Position numbers and translations under genes: made by a program
The notes under the pieces: generated by a model
Databases searched by the model: none
What the model was told of the DNA's origin: nothing
The model's input: the letters and a program-made list of their open reading frames with translations, nothing else
Assembly: GCA_023415145.1 (NCBI GenBank)
Contig: JAEZLW010000175.1
Coordinates: 41,198 to 105,197 of the forward strand
DNA from: Bacillota bacterium
Lineage (GTDB): Bacteria; Bacillota; Clostridia; Christensenellales; Aristaeellaceae
Length of the DNA stretch: 64,000 nt
Direction of reading: 5' to 3'
Shown: positions 45,618-54,410 of the stretch, piece after piece
Numbering within the stretch: the first letter of the stretch is position 1
Layout: every line of letters begins with the position of its first letter

Positions 45618-46478
45618 ATGGAATGGCTCCAGCGGCTGAACGAATCCATCCGCTACATTGAGGAAAACCTGGCGGACAAGATTGATTACGAGCAGGCGGC
45701 GAAGATCGCCTGCTGCTCCACGTTTCATTACCAGCGCATGTTTTCCTACATTGCGGGGATTCCCTTGTCGGAATACATAAGGCGCAGGCGCATGACGGCG
45801 GCGGCGTTCGATTTGCAGTCCGGGGGAATCAAGGTCATCGACGCGGCCCTCAAGTATGGTTACGATTCGCCCACGGCGTTCAACCGTGCGTTTCAAAGCG
45901 TGCATGGCGTGTCGCCCTCCATGGCCCGGGAGGAAGGCGCTGCGTTGAAGGCATTTCCGCGCATCAGCTTCACGATCTCTATCAAAGGAGAAGCGGAAAT
46001 GAACTATAGGATTGAGAAACGGGATGCCTTCAAAATTGTCGGCGTCAAGGAACACTTCAACATGAGCCTGGAGGAAAGCTTTGCAAATGTGCCCCTGTTC
46101 TGGCAAAAGACCGTTCAGTCGGGCATCGTGCCCGGCATCATTGCGGCCATGGACCGGGAGCCCTATGGCCTGCTGGGCGTGAGCACCTGCATGAACGGCA
46201 GGGACTTTGATTACTACATCGCCGTGGCCAGCAGCAAGCCGGCACCGGATGGAATGACTGCATATGAGGTGCCGGCGTGCACCTGGGCGATCTTTGACTG
46301 TGTAGGGCCCATGCCCCAGGCGCTGCAGGATCTGCAAAAGCGGATCGTAACGGAATGGCTGCCTACATCCGGGTATGAATACGCCGATGCGCCGGACATT
46401 GAGGTGTATCCGGAGGGCGATCAGCGGGCGGCGGATTACAGGTGCCAGGCATGGCTGCCGATTACGAAGAAGGCGTAA
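45618..46478 (+). CDS. AraC-family regulator with GyrI-like effector domain
   Basis: 286 aa. N-terminal AraC helix-turn-helix pair (about 1-110, AAKIACCSTFHYQRMFSYIAG and VIDAALKYGYDSPTAFNRAF) is followed by a GyrI-like/AraC-binding domain (about 130-286, MNYRIEKRDAFKIVGVKEHF). Such proteins bind small hydrophobic drugs or metabolites. Start 45618 follows GGGAGGTGAT. Target genes are not evident here. Confidence 0.9.
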   Translation: MEWLQRLNESIRYIEENLADKIDYEQAAKIACCSTFHYQRMFSYIAGIPLSEYIRRRRMTAAAFDLQSGGIKVIDAALKYGYDSPTAFNRAFQSVHGVSPSMAREEGAALKAFPRISFTISIKGEAEMNYRIEKRDAFKIVGVKEHFNMSLEESFANVPLFWQKTVQSGIVPGIIAAMDREPYGLLGVSTCMNGRDFDYYIAVASSKPAPDGMTAYEVPACTWAIFDCVGPMPQALQDLQKRIVTEWLPTSGYEYADAPDIEVYPEGDQRAADYRCQAWLPITKKA

Positions 46479-46502
46479 ATAGTGATGTTTTCTGGGTGAG
46501 GT

Positions 46503-46545
46503 GCGGAGAGGGCGTCTTTTTCAAAAGACACCCTCTCCGCTAAGT
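46503..46545. terminator. Strong terminator between convergent genes
   Basis: An 18-bp stem with one mismatch (GCGGAGAGGG..GTCTTTT / AAAAGAC..CCCTCTCCGC) with a TC loop, followed by TAAGTTTTA. Confidence 0.85.
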
Positions 46546-46561
46546 TTTACGTTTACTCCTT

Positions 46562-48319
46562 TTACTCCGCGTGGGCTGCGTTTACTTCGTTTATCTCGCT
46601 TTCCCGCATAGGCGGCGCGCAGGCAGGGCAGCGCTCAAGACTTCCAAAGGTTTCTTCTTCCAACTGGCTGTAATTGAAGGCGGTGAGGGGCAGGAACTTT
46701 GCCTTGACATCCAGGCAATTGTCAACACTGTGGTAATAGGAGCCGCCGCTTGGGTTGTAATACAGCTTCGTATCGGGGCTGGGAACGGGAAGCTGGCGGC
46801 CTTTGTAATCTTCCCAAATAAGCACCCGGGTGTTGATCTCAAGATTGTCCCACAGCCAGGCCATGTTTACACCCTCGGGGCTTTTTTTGCGCTGCACGCG
46901 TATGCAGCCATGGCTGGCCTTGGTGCCCAGTTTGGGCTCGGTATTGTCGAAGAATTTGCTCCCGTCTGCCCGAAGGGTATACGGCACCTGATGGATCAGG
47001 TTTTTGTTGTTGTAGCGCAATGCCATATCGCAATGCAGGTTGTCGGACATGAATTTGCCTGTCCGGCTGACGATGAGGTATTCACCGGCCTGGGTTTCGG
47101 TGTAGGGCTTTTCCGGGTCACTCAACAGCCCTGTGGAGATAAGCATCTCCGTAAAAATCTTGCCGTCTTTGAATACATACATCCGCTGGGATAGTTTGTC
47201 GATGAGCAGGCCGTATTTGCTGGAAGGGTTTTTGGTTTGCAGCAGGCTGGTTTTCACATAGCCCTGCACCATTTCACCGTATACCTTGACGGTGCTTTCA
47301 TTGAACGAGCTGGAATACGATTCGATCAGGCTCCAGCCGTTGTCCAGGTTTTCCAGTACCCTAACCCCCTGGGAGTCATAGGTGAATTCACCGACGGGGT
47401 CTGCATCCTCCTCGGGCCTTGCCCGCAGCTTGTAGGCCTTTTTCTGATCGCCTTTCAGGACGGTAATGGGCTGCATCATCACTTCCCAGATGGCAGCCTC
47501 GTTGCTTAAATCCATGGGCAGTGTCCAATAGTTGAGTTCACTGCCTGCAGGATGGGTGCTGAAATCGGCGGGGGATACAAACGCGCCTTTGGGCTTTGCG
47601 GTTGCCTGTGGCGGCTCGATGGATTCCCCGTTCTGCTCGGCAGGTTCATAGGGAAGGATGGCTGTTTCCGCAGCTTCCTCCAATGTAACGGGAATGTAAT
47701 GGGCGTTGGAGGCATAGCCCGTGCTGTCGGCGAGCTTGATGACAAGCGTATAATCATCCGGAGGCAATGCTGTGCCGGCAGCCGTGCCATCCCAGGGGAT
47801 GTCGTTCTCCCCTTTGTCAACGGCTCCCTCAAACAACAGTGCATCCTGCTCCAGAAGATATATGGTCAGGGTACCCTGCATGCTTGCATCCACATGGATG
47901 TACCACGGTTCACCCGGTATCAAGTGTGTGTCACTGGTCATGACATTGTAAAGCACAGGGCTTTCCGGGCCTATCATGATATGGGCTGAGGCTTGGTTGT
48001 TTGGTGACACCAATTGCAGCACGTAAACGCCGGGCGGAAAGGGTTTGCCATCAGCCATGCCGTCAAAGGATATGCTGTTGCGCCCGGCCTTGGCGGGAAA
48101 ACCGCTGTACAGCATAACGGATGTATCTGTTTCATCAATCAGAAAGACATCTACATCTGTTGGTAGCGCGGCGGTGAATCTGAGCATCGTGAGCTTGCCT
48201 GGACGGATTTCCGGGGGAAGATCGGCAAATGCCAGCTCCTCCCCGGCAAGGGCGGGGAAGCAGGTGGCAATCAAAACGGCGGTCAATAAAAGCGCGGCCA
48301 TCCGGCGAACGATAGACAT
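46562..48319 (-). CDS. Secreted L,D-transpeptidase with C-terminal Cys/His domain
   Basis: 585 aa. Signal peptide, two beta-rich repeats in the first 220 residues, an SH3-like segment near 310-360, then a YkuD domain (about 370-500) with catalytic Cys472 in SHGCIRV. The last 60 residues read YYHSVDNCLDVKA..LERCPACAPP, a small domain with His and Cys ligands that resembles zinc-binding YHxxxC...CxxC tails. It forms 3-3 cross-links in peptidoglycan or anchors proteins. Start 48319 follows GAGAGGAGG. Confidence 0.9.
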   Translation of the reverse strand: MSIVRRMAALLLTAVLIATCFPALAGEELAFADLPPEIRPGKLTMLRFTAALPTDVDVFLIDETDTSVMLYSGFPAKAGRNSISFDGMADGKPFPPGVYVLQLVSPNNQASAHIMIGPESPVLYNVMTSDTHLIPGEPWYIHVDASMQGTLTIYLLEQDALLFEGAVDKGENDIPWDGTAAGTALPPDDYTLVIKLADSTGYASNAHYIPVTLEEAAETAILPYEPAEQNGESIEPPQATAKPKGAFVSPADFSTHPAGSELNYWTLPMDLSNEAAIWEVMMQPITVLKGDQKKAYKLRARPEEDADPVGEFTYDSQGVRVLENLDNGWSLIESYSSSFNESTVKVYGEMVQGYVKTSLLQTKNPSSKYGLLIDKLSQRMYVFKDGKIFTEMLISTGLLSDPEKPYTETQAGEYLIVSRTGKFMSDNLHCDMALRYNNKNLIHQVPYTLRADGSKFFDNTEPKLGTKASHGCIRVQRKKSPEGVNMAWLWDNLEINTRVLIWEDYKGRQLPVPSPDTKLYYNPSGGSYYHSVDNCLDVKAKFLPLTAFNYSQLEEETFGSLERCPACAPPMRESEINEVNAAHAE

Positions 48320-48408
48320 AGGCGCCTCCTCTCGGTGGATTGGATAGATTCATTATATCAAGAATCGAAACAGGAGAACAACGGATGGATTGTAACAACT
48401 GAGTGTGC

Positions 48409-48786
48409 CTACTTTGCTTTTTTCATCGCTTCGTACTTGCTGGTAAAGTAAGCGATTTTGTAAGTGACCTTTTCGATGTGCTTTTGCATTCTTTGCATTT
48501 GCTCCTCAACTTCCCTTTTGTGGGCTATGAGCATATCGCACCTGCGCTTGAGTGTACAATCCCCCTGAAGACTTAGTTCCACAAACTCCCTGATCTGCTT
48601 GATGGACATGCCTGTGCTTTTCAGGCAGCAGATCAGCCCCAACCCCTCCAGGTCCTCGCTGGAAAAACGGCGGATGCCGCTATGCGTTCTGTGCACGTCG
48701 GGCAAAAGACCCTCTTTTTCATAATAGCGAAGGGTATGTGCTGTAAGGCCTGTCATTTGAGATACCTGTTTCATGGAGTATTCCAT
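48409..48786 (-). CDS. MerR-family transcriptional regulator
   Basis: 125 aa. A winged helix-turn-helix (MKQVSQMTGLTAHTLRYYEKEGLLP), the GIRRFSSEDLEGL wing, and a C-terminal coiled-coil dimerisation helix. It lacks cysteines arranged for a metal sensor. It lies divergent from a MerR-type promoter and the aldo/keto reductase remnant, resembling AdhR-type aldehyde-responsive regulators. Start 48786 follows AAAGGAG. Confidence 0.9.
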   Translation of the reverse strand: MEYSMKQVSQMTGLTAHTLRYYEKEGLLPDVHRTHSGIRRFSSEDLEGLGLICCLKSTGMSIKQIREFVELSLQGDCTLKRRCDMLIAHKREVEEQMQRMQKHIEKVTYKIAYFTSKYEAMKKAK

Positions 48787-48826
48787 GGGGTATTCTCCTT
48801 TCAGCGGAAAAATTTGTTTTCCGTGC

Positions 48827-48857
48827 TTGACTTAGAGTTAACGCTAAGGTTTATACT
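48827..48857 (+). promoter_or_regulatory. MerR-type promoter with 19-bp spacer and operator
   Basis: The -35 TTGACT and -10 TATACT are separated by 19 bp, the classic MerR-activated spacing. An 18-bp palindrome (48831-48848, CTTAGAGTTAACGCTAAG, one mismatched pair) fills the spacer. Confidence 0.85.
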
Positions 48858-48910
48858 GGAAGTATAGCAATGATCCCGGCGCTTGGCAAGGGAAATAAAG
48901 GAGAGGTCGC

Positions 48911-49764
48911 ATGAAATCGTTAAAGGATACGTATAAACTTCATAATGGCGTTCAGATTCCCTGCGTCGGCTTTGGCACCTGGCAGACACCTGATGGGGAG
49001 GTGCCGTTTCCTCTGTCAAGACAGCGCTTCAGGCTGGTTACCGTCATATCGATACGGCATCGGCCTATGAAAACGAGGAAAGCGTAGGCCGTGGGGTAAG
49101 GGAAAGCGGCATAACAAGGAAGGATATTTTTGTCACCAGCAAGCTGTTCAACCCGGATCACGGATACGACAAGACGATGCGGGCGTTTGAGAAAAGCCTG
49201 AAAAAGCTGGGCTTTGACTACCTTGACCTGTATCTGCTCCACTGGCCCCACCCCATCTATTTCAGAAACAACTGGAAGGAAGCCAATGCCGGCTCATGGA
49301 AGGCGTTTGAGGAACTGTACGCGTCAGGCCGTATACGGGCCATCGGGGTGAGCAATTTCCGGCCCCACCATCTTTTGGCTCTGATGGAGACAGCGAGTGT
49401 CGTGCCCATGGTGAACCAGATTCGCCTGTGCCCCGGTGATGTCCATCGGGAAACGGTGGATTTCTGCCGCAGGCATGACATTCTTCTGGAGGCATACAGC
49501 CCGCTGGGCTTAGGACGCATCATGGATGTGGCCGTTGTTTCGGAAATTGCCAAAAGGTATGGAAAATCCGCCGCCCAGATCGCCCTGCGCTGGAGTCTGC
49601 AAAGAGGCTTTTTGCCCCTGCCCAAATCCGTCACGCCCGAGCGAATCCTTCAAAATGCCGACTTGTTTGATTTTGTGCTTACCGATGAGGATATGGCCGC
49701 CATCGATCATGTGGAACCAGGTGTTTGCGGCCTGGCGAAGGACCCGGACACAACAACATTTTAA
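48911..49764 (+). pseudogene. Aldo/keto reductase with one-base deletion
   Basis: The start (MKSLKDTYKLHNGVQIPCVGFGTW) and the later part (ALQAGYRHIDTASAYENEESVG through the C-terminus) are in two frames. The break is at about 49001-49004: adding one G to GTGCC restores EVAVSSVKTAL. As read, translation stops near 49087. The catalytic Tyr region, the 'PK/S' segment (LPLPKSVTPERI) and length match AKR family members. Either a recent frameshift or a sequencing error. Start 48911 follows GGAGAGG. Confidence 0.85.
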
Positions 49765-49834
49765 CCTCCCCCCGTTGCTCCCCGGGAAGAAGTACCAATA
49801 GGCATACTGTCTATTTCTATAGGAGGAATACCCC

Positions 49835-50998
49835 ATGGCTTTCAACTACTACATGCCGTCCCGCATCCTCTTTGGCAAAGGCAAGTTAAGTGAACTGCAT
49901 CTTCATCGCCTGCCGGGCAAAAAAGCGCTCATCGTCATTTCCGCCGGCAATTCCATGAAGCGGCTGGGCATTGTGCAAAGGCTGGAGGAACAATTGGACA
50001 AGGCGTACGTAGGACACGTTCTCTTTGACAAGATTCTTCCCAACCCCATCCGGCAGCATGTGATGGAGGGCGCGGCCCTTGCCCGGGAAACAGGCTGCGA
50101 CTTTGTCATCGGCCTTGGCGGCGGGAGCAGCATGGACTCCGCAAAGGCCATTGCCGTGATGGCAGCCAATCCCGGAGACTACTGGGACTACATTTCCGGC
50201 GGAACGGGCAGGGGCTTGCCGGTACCCTTTGATCCGCTGCCCATGGTAGCCATCACCACCACCGCCGGCACAGGCACCGAAGCCGATCCCTGGATGGTGA
50301 TCACCAGCGGCGACGAGAAAATCGGCTTTGGGTATGACAAGACGTTCCCCGTTTTGTCTATCGTAGACCCGGAGCTGATGATGTCGGTGCCCCCGTCACT
50401 TACCGCCTATCAGGGGTTTGACGCCCTTTTCCACAGCACGGAAGGGTATGTGAACCGTACCGCCAATGAAATGAGCGATTTGTACGCGCTGCAGGCCATC
50501 CGCCTGGTGGGCAAAAGCCTTGCGAAGGCCGTCAATGATGGCTCTGACGAACAGGCACGGGCGGATGTAGCCTTGGCCAACACCCTGTCCGGGTTTGTGG
50601 AATCCACCTCCGGCTGCATTTCCGAGCACTCCATCGAGCATGCACTCAGCGGCCTGAAGCCCGAGCTGCCCCATGGAGCGGGTCTGATCATCATCAGCCT
50701 TGCTTATTACACCCATCTGGCCAAATCAGGTTCCTGCGACCAGCGGATGGTGGACATGGCCCGGGCCTTGGGCAAGGCAGATGCTTTGACGCCCATGGAT
50801 TTTGTGACGGCGCTGCATGAACTGCAAAAGGCCTGCGGGGTTGCGGAATTGAAGCTGTCGGATTACGGGATAAAGCCTGAGGATTTGCCGCATTTGGCGG
50901 CCTATGCCAGGGAGATCATGGGCGGACTGTTTGAAGTTGACCCCTGTGACATCACCCAGAAAGATGTGAAATCGATCCTTGTTCAGTCCTATCGTTAA
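49835..50998 (+). CDS. Iron-containing alcohol dehydrogenase
   Basis: 387 aa. It has the Fe-ADH nucleotide-binding GGGSSMDSAKAIAVMAANPGD split across the N-terminal fold, TTAGTGTEADPWMVIT, and metal ligand histidines in SEHSIEHALSG. It interconverts alcohols and aldehydes with NAD(P)H. It follows the broken aldo/keto reductase and probably shares its MerR-controlled transcript. Start 49835 has AGGAGG upstream. Confidence 0.93.
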   Translation: MAFNYYMPSRILFGKGKLSELHLHRLPGKKALIVISAGNSMKRLGIVQRLEEQLDKAYVGHVLFDKILPNPIRQHVMEGAALARETGCDFVIGLGGGSSMDSAKAIAVMAANPGDYWDYISGGTGRGLPVPFDPLPMVAITTTAGTGTEADPWMVITSGDEKIGFGYDKTFPVLSIVDPELMMSVPPSLTAYQGFDALFHSTEGYVNRTANEMSDLYALQAIRLVGKSLAKAVNDGSDEQARADVALANTLSGFVESTSGCISEHSIEHALSGLKPELPHGAGLIIISLAYYTHLAKSGSCDQRMVDMARALGKADALTPMDFVTALHELQKACGVAELKLSDYGIKPEDLPHLAAYAREIMGGLFEVDPCDITQKDVKSILVQSYR

Positions 50999-51082
50999 CG
51001 ACACAGATGACTCGTTTACTTTTTCTTCCGGATGGGTATATCATCCAGTGTAAGCCATTCCACCGGATTTTTGGAGGCATCC

Positions 51083-52771
51083 ATGAAAAAGCATTTTGAC
51101 GTCATCATCGTGGGGTCGGGACCGGCCGGCTTGGCGGCCGCCATCTATTTGGCTCGCGCCCAGTACAGCGTGTTGGTAGTGGAAAAGGGCCGGCCCGGCG
51201 GGCAGGTAGCCATCACATCCGAGGTGGTGAACTACCCCGGCGTGCTTTTAGCCAGCGGCCAGGAGCTGACGGATGTCATGCACCGCCAGGCGGAGCAGTT
51301 CGGAACGGAATTTCTGACCGCGGAAGTGACCGACCTTGTGCTTGACGAGCCGGTTAAGCTTGTGAAGACCAGCCAGGGGGAGTATACGGCACTGGGCCTG
51401 ATTGCGGCCATGGGCGCCAATCCCCGCAGGATAGGCTTTCCCGGCGAGGAAGAATTTCAAGGCCGGGGCGTTACCTACTGCGCTACGTGTGACGGCGAGT
51501 TTTTTTCCGGGATGGATGTGTTTGTCATCGGCGGCGGATTCTCCGCGGCAGAGGAAGCGGTGTTTTTGACGCGCTTTGCCAAAAAGGTGCACATCATCAT
51601 GCGCAAGGGTGATTTTTCCTGCAATGAGGCTGTCGCCAGGCCTGCCAGGGAGCATCCAAAGATCGAAATTTCCTATCATACGGAAGTGGTGAAGGTAGAG
51701 GGGGACACAACCCTTCGGCGGGCGGTGTTCCGCGACAACCGCACAGAGGAAACCTGGGAATACAATGCAAAGCCCGGCGAAACCTTTGGCATGTTCATTT
51801 TCGCGGGCTACCTGCCGGCCACATCGCTTCTGAAAGACAAAGTAAAGCTGACGGAAGAAGGCTATGTCATCACCGATGACCATCAAAAAACCAGCCGGGA
51901 TGGCGTATACGCGGCGGGGGACTTATGTGTAAAGCCTTTGCGGCAGGTGGTGACCGCCGTTTCCGACGGGGCTATTGCAGCCACTTCTCTGGAGAAATAC
52001 ATCCACCACATGCAGCAAAAGGGTTACGGGAATGGGGAGCGCAGCCAGCCGGCTGATCCTGCGGCACCGGAAGCTGTATCGAAACCTGCAGTGAAGGAAG
52101 CAGTTTCACAACTTCCGGCATCAAAGCCCGAGCCTCAGAAGGCTGCGGCATTGATCCCGGAAGCCGTTATGGAAAAGATACGGCAGGCGTTTTCCACCCT
52201 GCACCGCAAGGTTACGCTGGAAGGTTTGCTGGACGGCAGCGCCTTGAGCCGCAAGGTGGAAGCGTTCCTTATGGAAATCGGTGATGCGCATGAGAATGTG
52301 ACCATCCGCTTAAACAAGGAACCAACGTATCCGCCTGGACAGTGGTATCCGGCCATCCGCATTCTAAACAGCGAAGGGGATTTCCTTCGTGCCCAGTTCC
52401 ACGGCGTGCCAGGCGGTCATGAGCTGGATGGTTTCCTGGCCACCATAAAGGCTGCCGGCGGTGCGGGGGATATGCAGGAAACGGCGCTTGAAAAGGCCCG
52501 GCAACTGAATGAAAAGCTGAATTTGAAAGTCATGGTAACCTTGTCCTGTACCATGTGTCCCGATCTGGTGATGGCAGCCCAGCGGATCGCGATGGAAAAT
52601 CCGCTGGTGGAAGCGGAGATTTTTGATGTAAGCCACTATCCCACCCTGCGGGAGAAGTACAGCATCATGAGTGTGCCTTGCCTGGTCATCAATGATGAAA
52701 AAACCCATTTTGGCCGAAAGAATCTGGAGCAGCTCGTATCCCTTTTGCAAACGGAGTACGTATCGGCGTAG
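51083..52771 (+). CDS. AhpF-homologue flavoprotein, domain order permuted
   Basis: 562 aa. The N-terminal two-thirds is thioredoxin-reductase-like: FAD motif VGSGPAGLAAAIYLARA, active-site C133-A-T-C136, NADPH motif VIGGGFSAAEEA. After a Pro/Ala-rich linker (about 330-365) comes a tandem thioredoxin-fold domain with C489-T-M-C492, the counterpart of the AhpF N-terminal domain. The AhpF-homologue family with this order is known. It probably passes electrons from NAD(P)H to a peroxiredoxin. Start 51083 follows GGAGGC. Confidence 0.9.
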   Translation: MKKHFDVIIVGSGPAGLAAAIYLARAQYSVLVVEKGRPGGQVAITSEVVNYPGVLLASGQELTDVMHRQAEQFGTEFLTAEVTDLVLDEPVKLVKTSQGEYTALGLIAAMGANPRRIGFPGEEEFQGRGVTYCATCDGEFFSGMDVFVIGGGFSAAEEAVFLTRFAKKVHIIMRKGDFSCNEAVARPAREHPKIEISYHTEVVKVEGDTTLRRAVFRDNRTEETWEYNAKPGETFGMFIFAGYLPATSLLKDKVKLTEEGYVITDDHQKTSRDGVYAAGDLCVKPLRQVVTAVSDGAIAATSLEKYIHHMQQKGYGNGERSQPADPAAPEAVSKPAVKEAVSQLPASKPEPQKAAALIPEAVMEKIRQAFSTLHRKVTLEGLLDGSALSRKVEAFLMEIGDAHENVTIRLNKEPTYPPGQWYPAIRILNSEGDFLRAQFHGVPGGHELDGFLATIKAAGGAGDMQETALEKARQLNEKLNLKVMVTLSCTMCPDLVMAAQRIAMENPLVEAEIFDVSHYPTLREKYSIMSVPCLVINDEKTHFGRKNLEQLVSLLQTEYVSA

Positions 52772-52790
52772 GGAATGCTGGTGTATCAAA

Positions 52791-52836
52791 AAAGGGCGGT
52801 TCCTCATCCGCAATAACGGATAGGGAGCCGCCCCTT
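52791..52836. terminator. Terminator between convergent genes
   Basis: AAGGGCGGTTCC pairs with GGGAGCCGCCCCTT (with G-U), and an inner ATCCG/CGGAT pair extends the stem. Confidence 0.7.
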
Positions 52837-52849
52837 ATTCTTGTGGTGC

Positions 52850-54196
52850 TTACAGGATAGCGTGCAGTACGAAATTGAGAATGAACAGCCCGGAGGATAC
52901 CCAAACGATGGGGTGGATGTCCTTTGCCTTGCCGGTGAACGCCTTGGTCACGCAGTAGAAGATAAACCCGGCGGCGATGCCGTAGGAAATGCTGTAGCAC
53001 AGCGCCATGAACACGCCGGCAAAGAAGGCGGGAACGGCTTCGCCAAAGGATGTCCAATCGATTTCCTTGAAGGAGGACATCATCATGATACCAACCACGA
53101 TCAGCGCCGGAGCTGTGGCCGCGCTGGGGATTGCGCTGACCAAGCCGGCCAGGAAAGCGCTTGCTGCAAAGCAAATGGCCACCACAACGCTTGTCAGGCC
53201 CGTGCGGCCGCCTGCGCTGATGCCGGCTGCGCTTTCCACATAGGTGGTGGTGTTGGATGTGCCCACGATTGCGCCGATGGAGGTGGCGATGGCATCGGAG
53301 AACAGGGCCTTGTCCATCTTTGATTTGAAGCCCTTCCCGGATTCCATGGCCAGTTCGTCTTCCTTATTAAAGATGCCGCTGCGGCGGCCGGTGCCGATGA
53401 AAGTGCCGATGGTGTCAAACGTATCGGTAAGGCTGAAGGAGAAGATGGTAAGCAGAACCAGCGGCAGCTTGGCAACGTCGGAGAACAGGGAACCCAGGCC
53501 CGCCTGGGTGAAAATAGCGCCAAAGGTGGTGGGTAAGGCGGCCCAAGCCTGGGTAAAGGAAACGGATTCGGCAATGGTGGTCACTTTCAGGGGGATGCCG
53601 ATGAGGGCCGCGGCGATAATGCCGATGAGCACGGCACCTTTAACCTTGAGCAGCATCAGGACGACGGTGATGATAAGGCCAAGCAGGAACACCCACAGAA
53701 CCGGCTGATTGAAATTGGCCAGGGCAGGCACGCCTGCACCAAAATCAATGAACTTTACATTCAATAGGCCGATGTAGGCAATGAAGATGCCGATGCCGCC
53801 GCCGATGGCGTTTTGCAATCCGGCCGGGATGGCCTTGATGATATGCTTGCGAATCTTGGTGACGGTGATCAGGATGTTGATAAGTCCGCACAAGAAAACC
53901 ATGGAGAGGGCCTGCTGCCAGGTAAAGCCGAGGGCGCTGACAACAGTGAACGTGAAGAATGCGTTCAAGCCCATACCGGGAGCCTGGGCGTAGGGAACGT
54001 TGGCTACAAGGCCCATGACCAGTGTGCCGATAACAGCCGAGATGATGGTTGCCAGGAATACCGCGCCCCACTCCATGCCGGTGATGGAGAGAATCGACGG
54101 GTTGACAGCGATGATGTACGCCATTGCGGCGAACGTTGTCAGCCCGGCCAGGATTTCCGTAGAGACCTTTGTGCCGTTCTCCTTGAGTCTGAACAC
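52850..54196 (-). CDS. NCS2-family purine permease (AzgA/PbuG-like)
   Basis: 448 aa, about 12 membrane helices. Motifs are AQAPGMGLNAFFTFTVV near residue 80, DTFDTIGTFIGTGRRSG near 270, and TSNTTTYVESAAGISAGGRTG near 305, typical of hypoxanthine/guanine/adenine permeases. GTG 54196 is chosen as start because AGGAGGGG lies 7 bp upstream; longer frames have none. No purine riboswitch was recognised in its leader. Confidence 0.92.
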   Translation of the reverse strand: MFRLKENGTKVSTEILAGLTTFAAMAYIIAVNPSILSITGMEWGAVFLATIISAVIGTLVMGLVANVPYAQAPGMGLNAFFTFTVVSALGFTWQQALSMVFLCGLINILITVTKIRKHIIKAIPAGLQNAIGGGIGIFIAYIGLLNVKFIDFGAGVPALANFNQPVLWVFLLGLIITVVLMLLKVKGAVLIGIIAAALIGIPLKVTTIAESVSFTQAWAALPTTFGAIFTQAGLGSLFSDVAKLPLVLLTIFSFSLTDTFDTIGTFIGTGRRSGIFNKEDELAMESGKGFKSKMDKALFSDAIATSIGAIVGTSNTTTYVESAAGISAGGRTGLTSVVVAICFAASAFLAGLVSAIPSAATAPALIVVGIMMMSSFKEIDWTSFGEAVPAFFAGVFMALCYSISYGIAAGFIFYCVTKAFTGKAKDIHPIVWVSSGLFILNFVLHAIL

Positions 54197-54270
54197 GACA
54201 AAACCCCTCCTGATCTTTTCTATTGACGCCCTATCCTGCGCCGAAACCTGGCGGCGCTCCATGACAAACT

Positions 54271-54300
54271 ATTATAATGTTATATTTGTAAAAATGTCAA
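54271..54300 (-). promoter_or_regulatory. Strong promoter of purine permease gene
   Basis: On the minus strand the -35 is TTGACA, the spacer is 18 bp and the -10 is TATAAT. Confidence 0.8.
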
Positions 54301-54410
54301 TCATTTTTGCACGTGATGCAGAAAATGTTCGGCATTTTTGTTGTTGCGCCTTGTCAAAAGGAGTGATAGAATATGCGGCGTTTGGAATGATTTTGTATGG
54401 GGTAATCAGC

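Noticed and set aside
54197..54300. Purine riboswitch in the leader of the NCS2 permease
   Set aside because: The leader is only about 70 nt and lacks the conserved purine-aptamer core.
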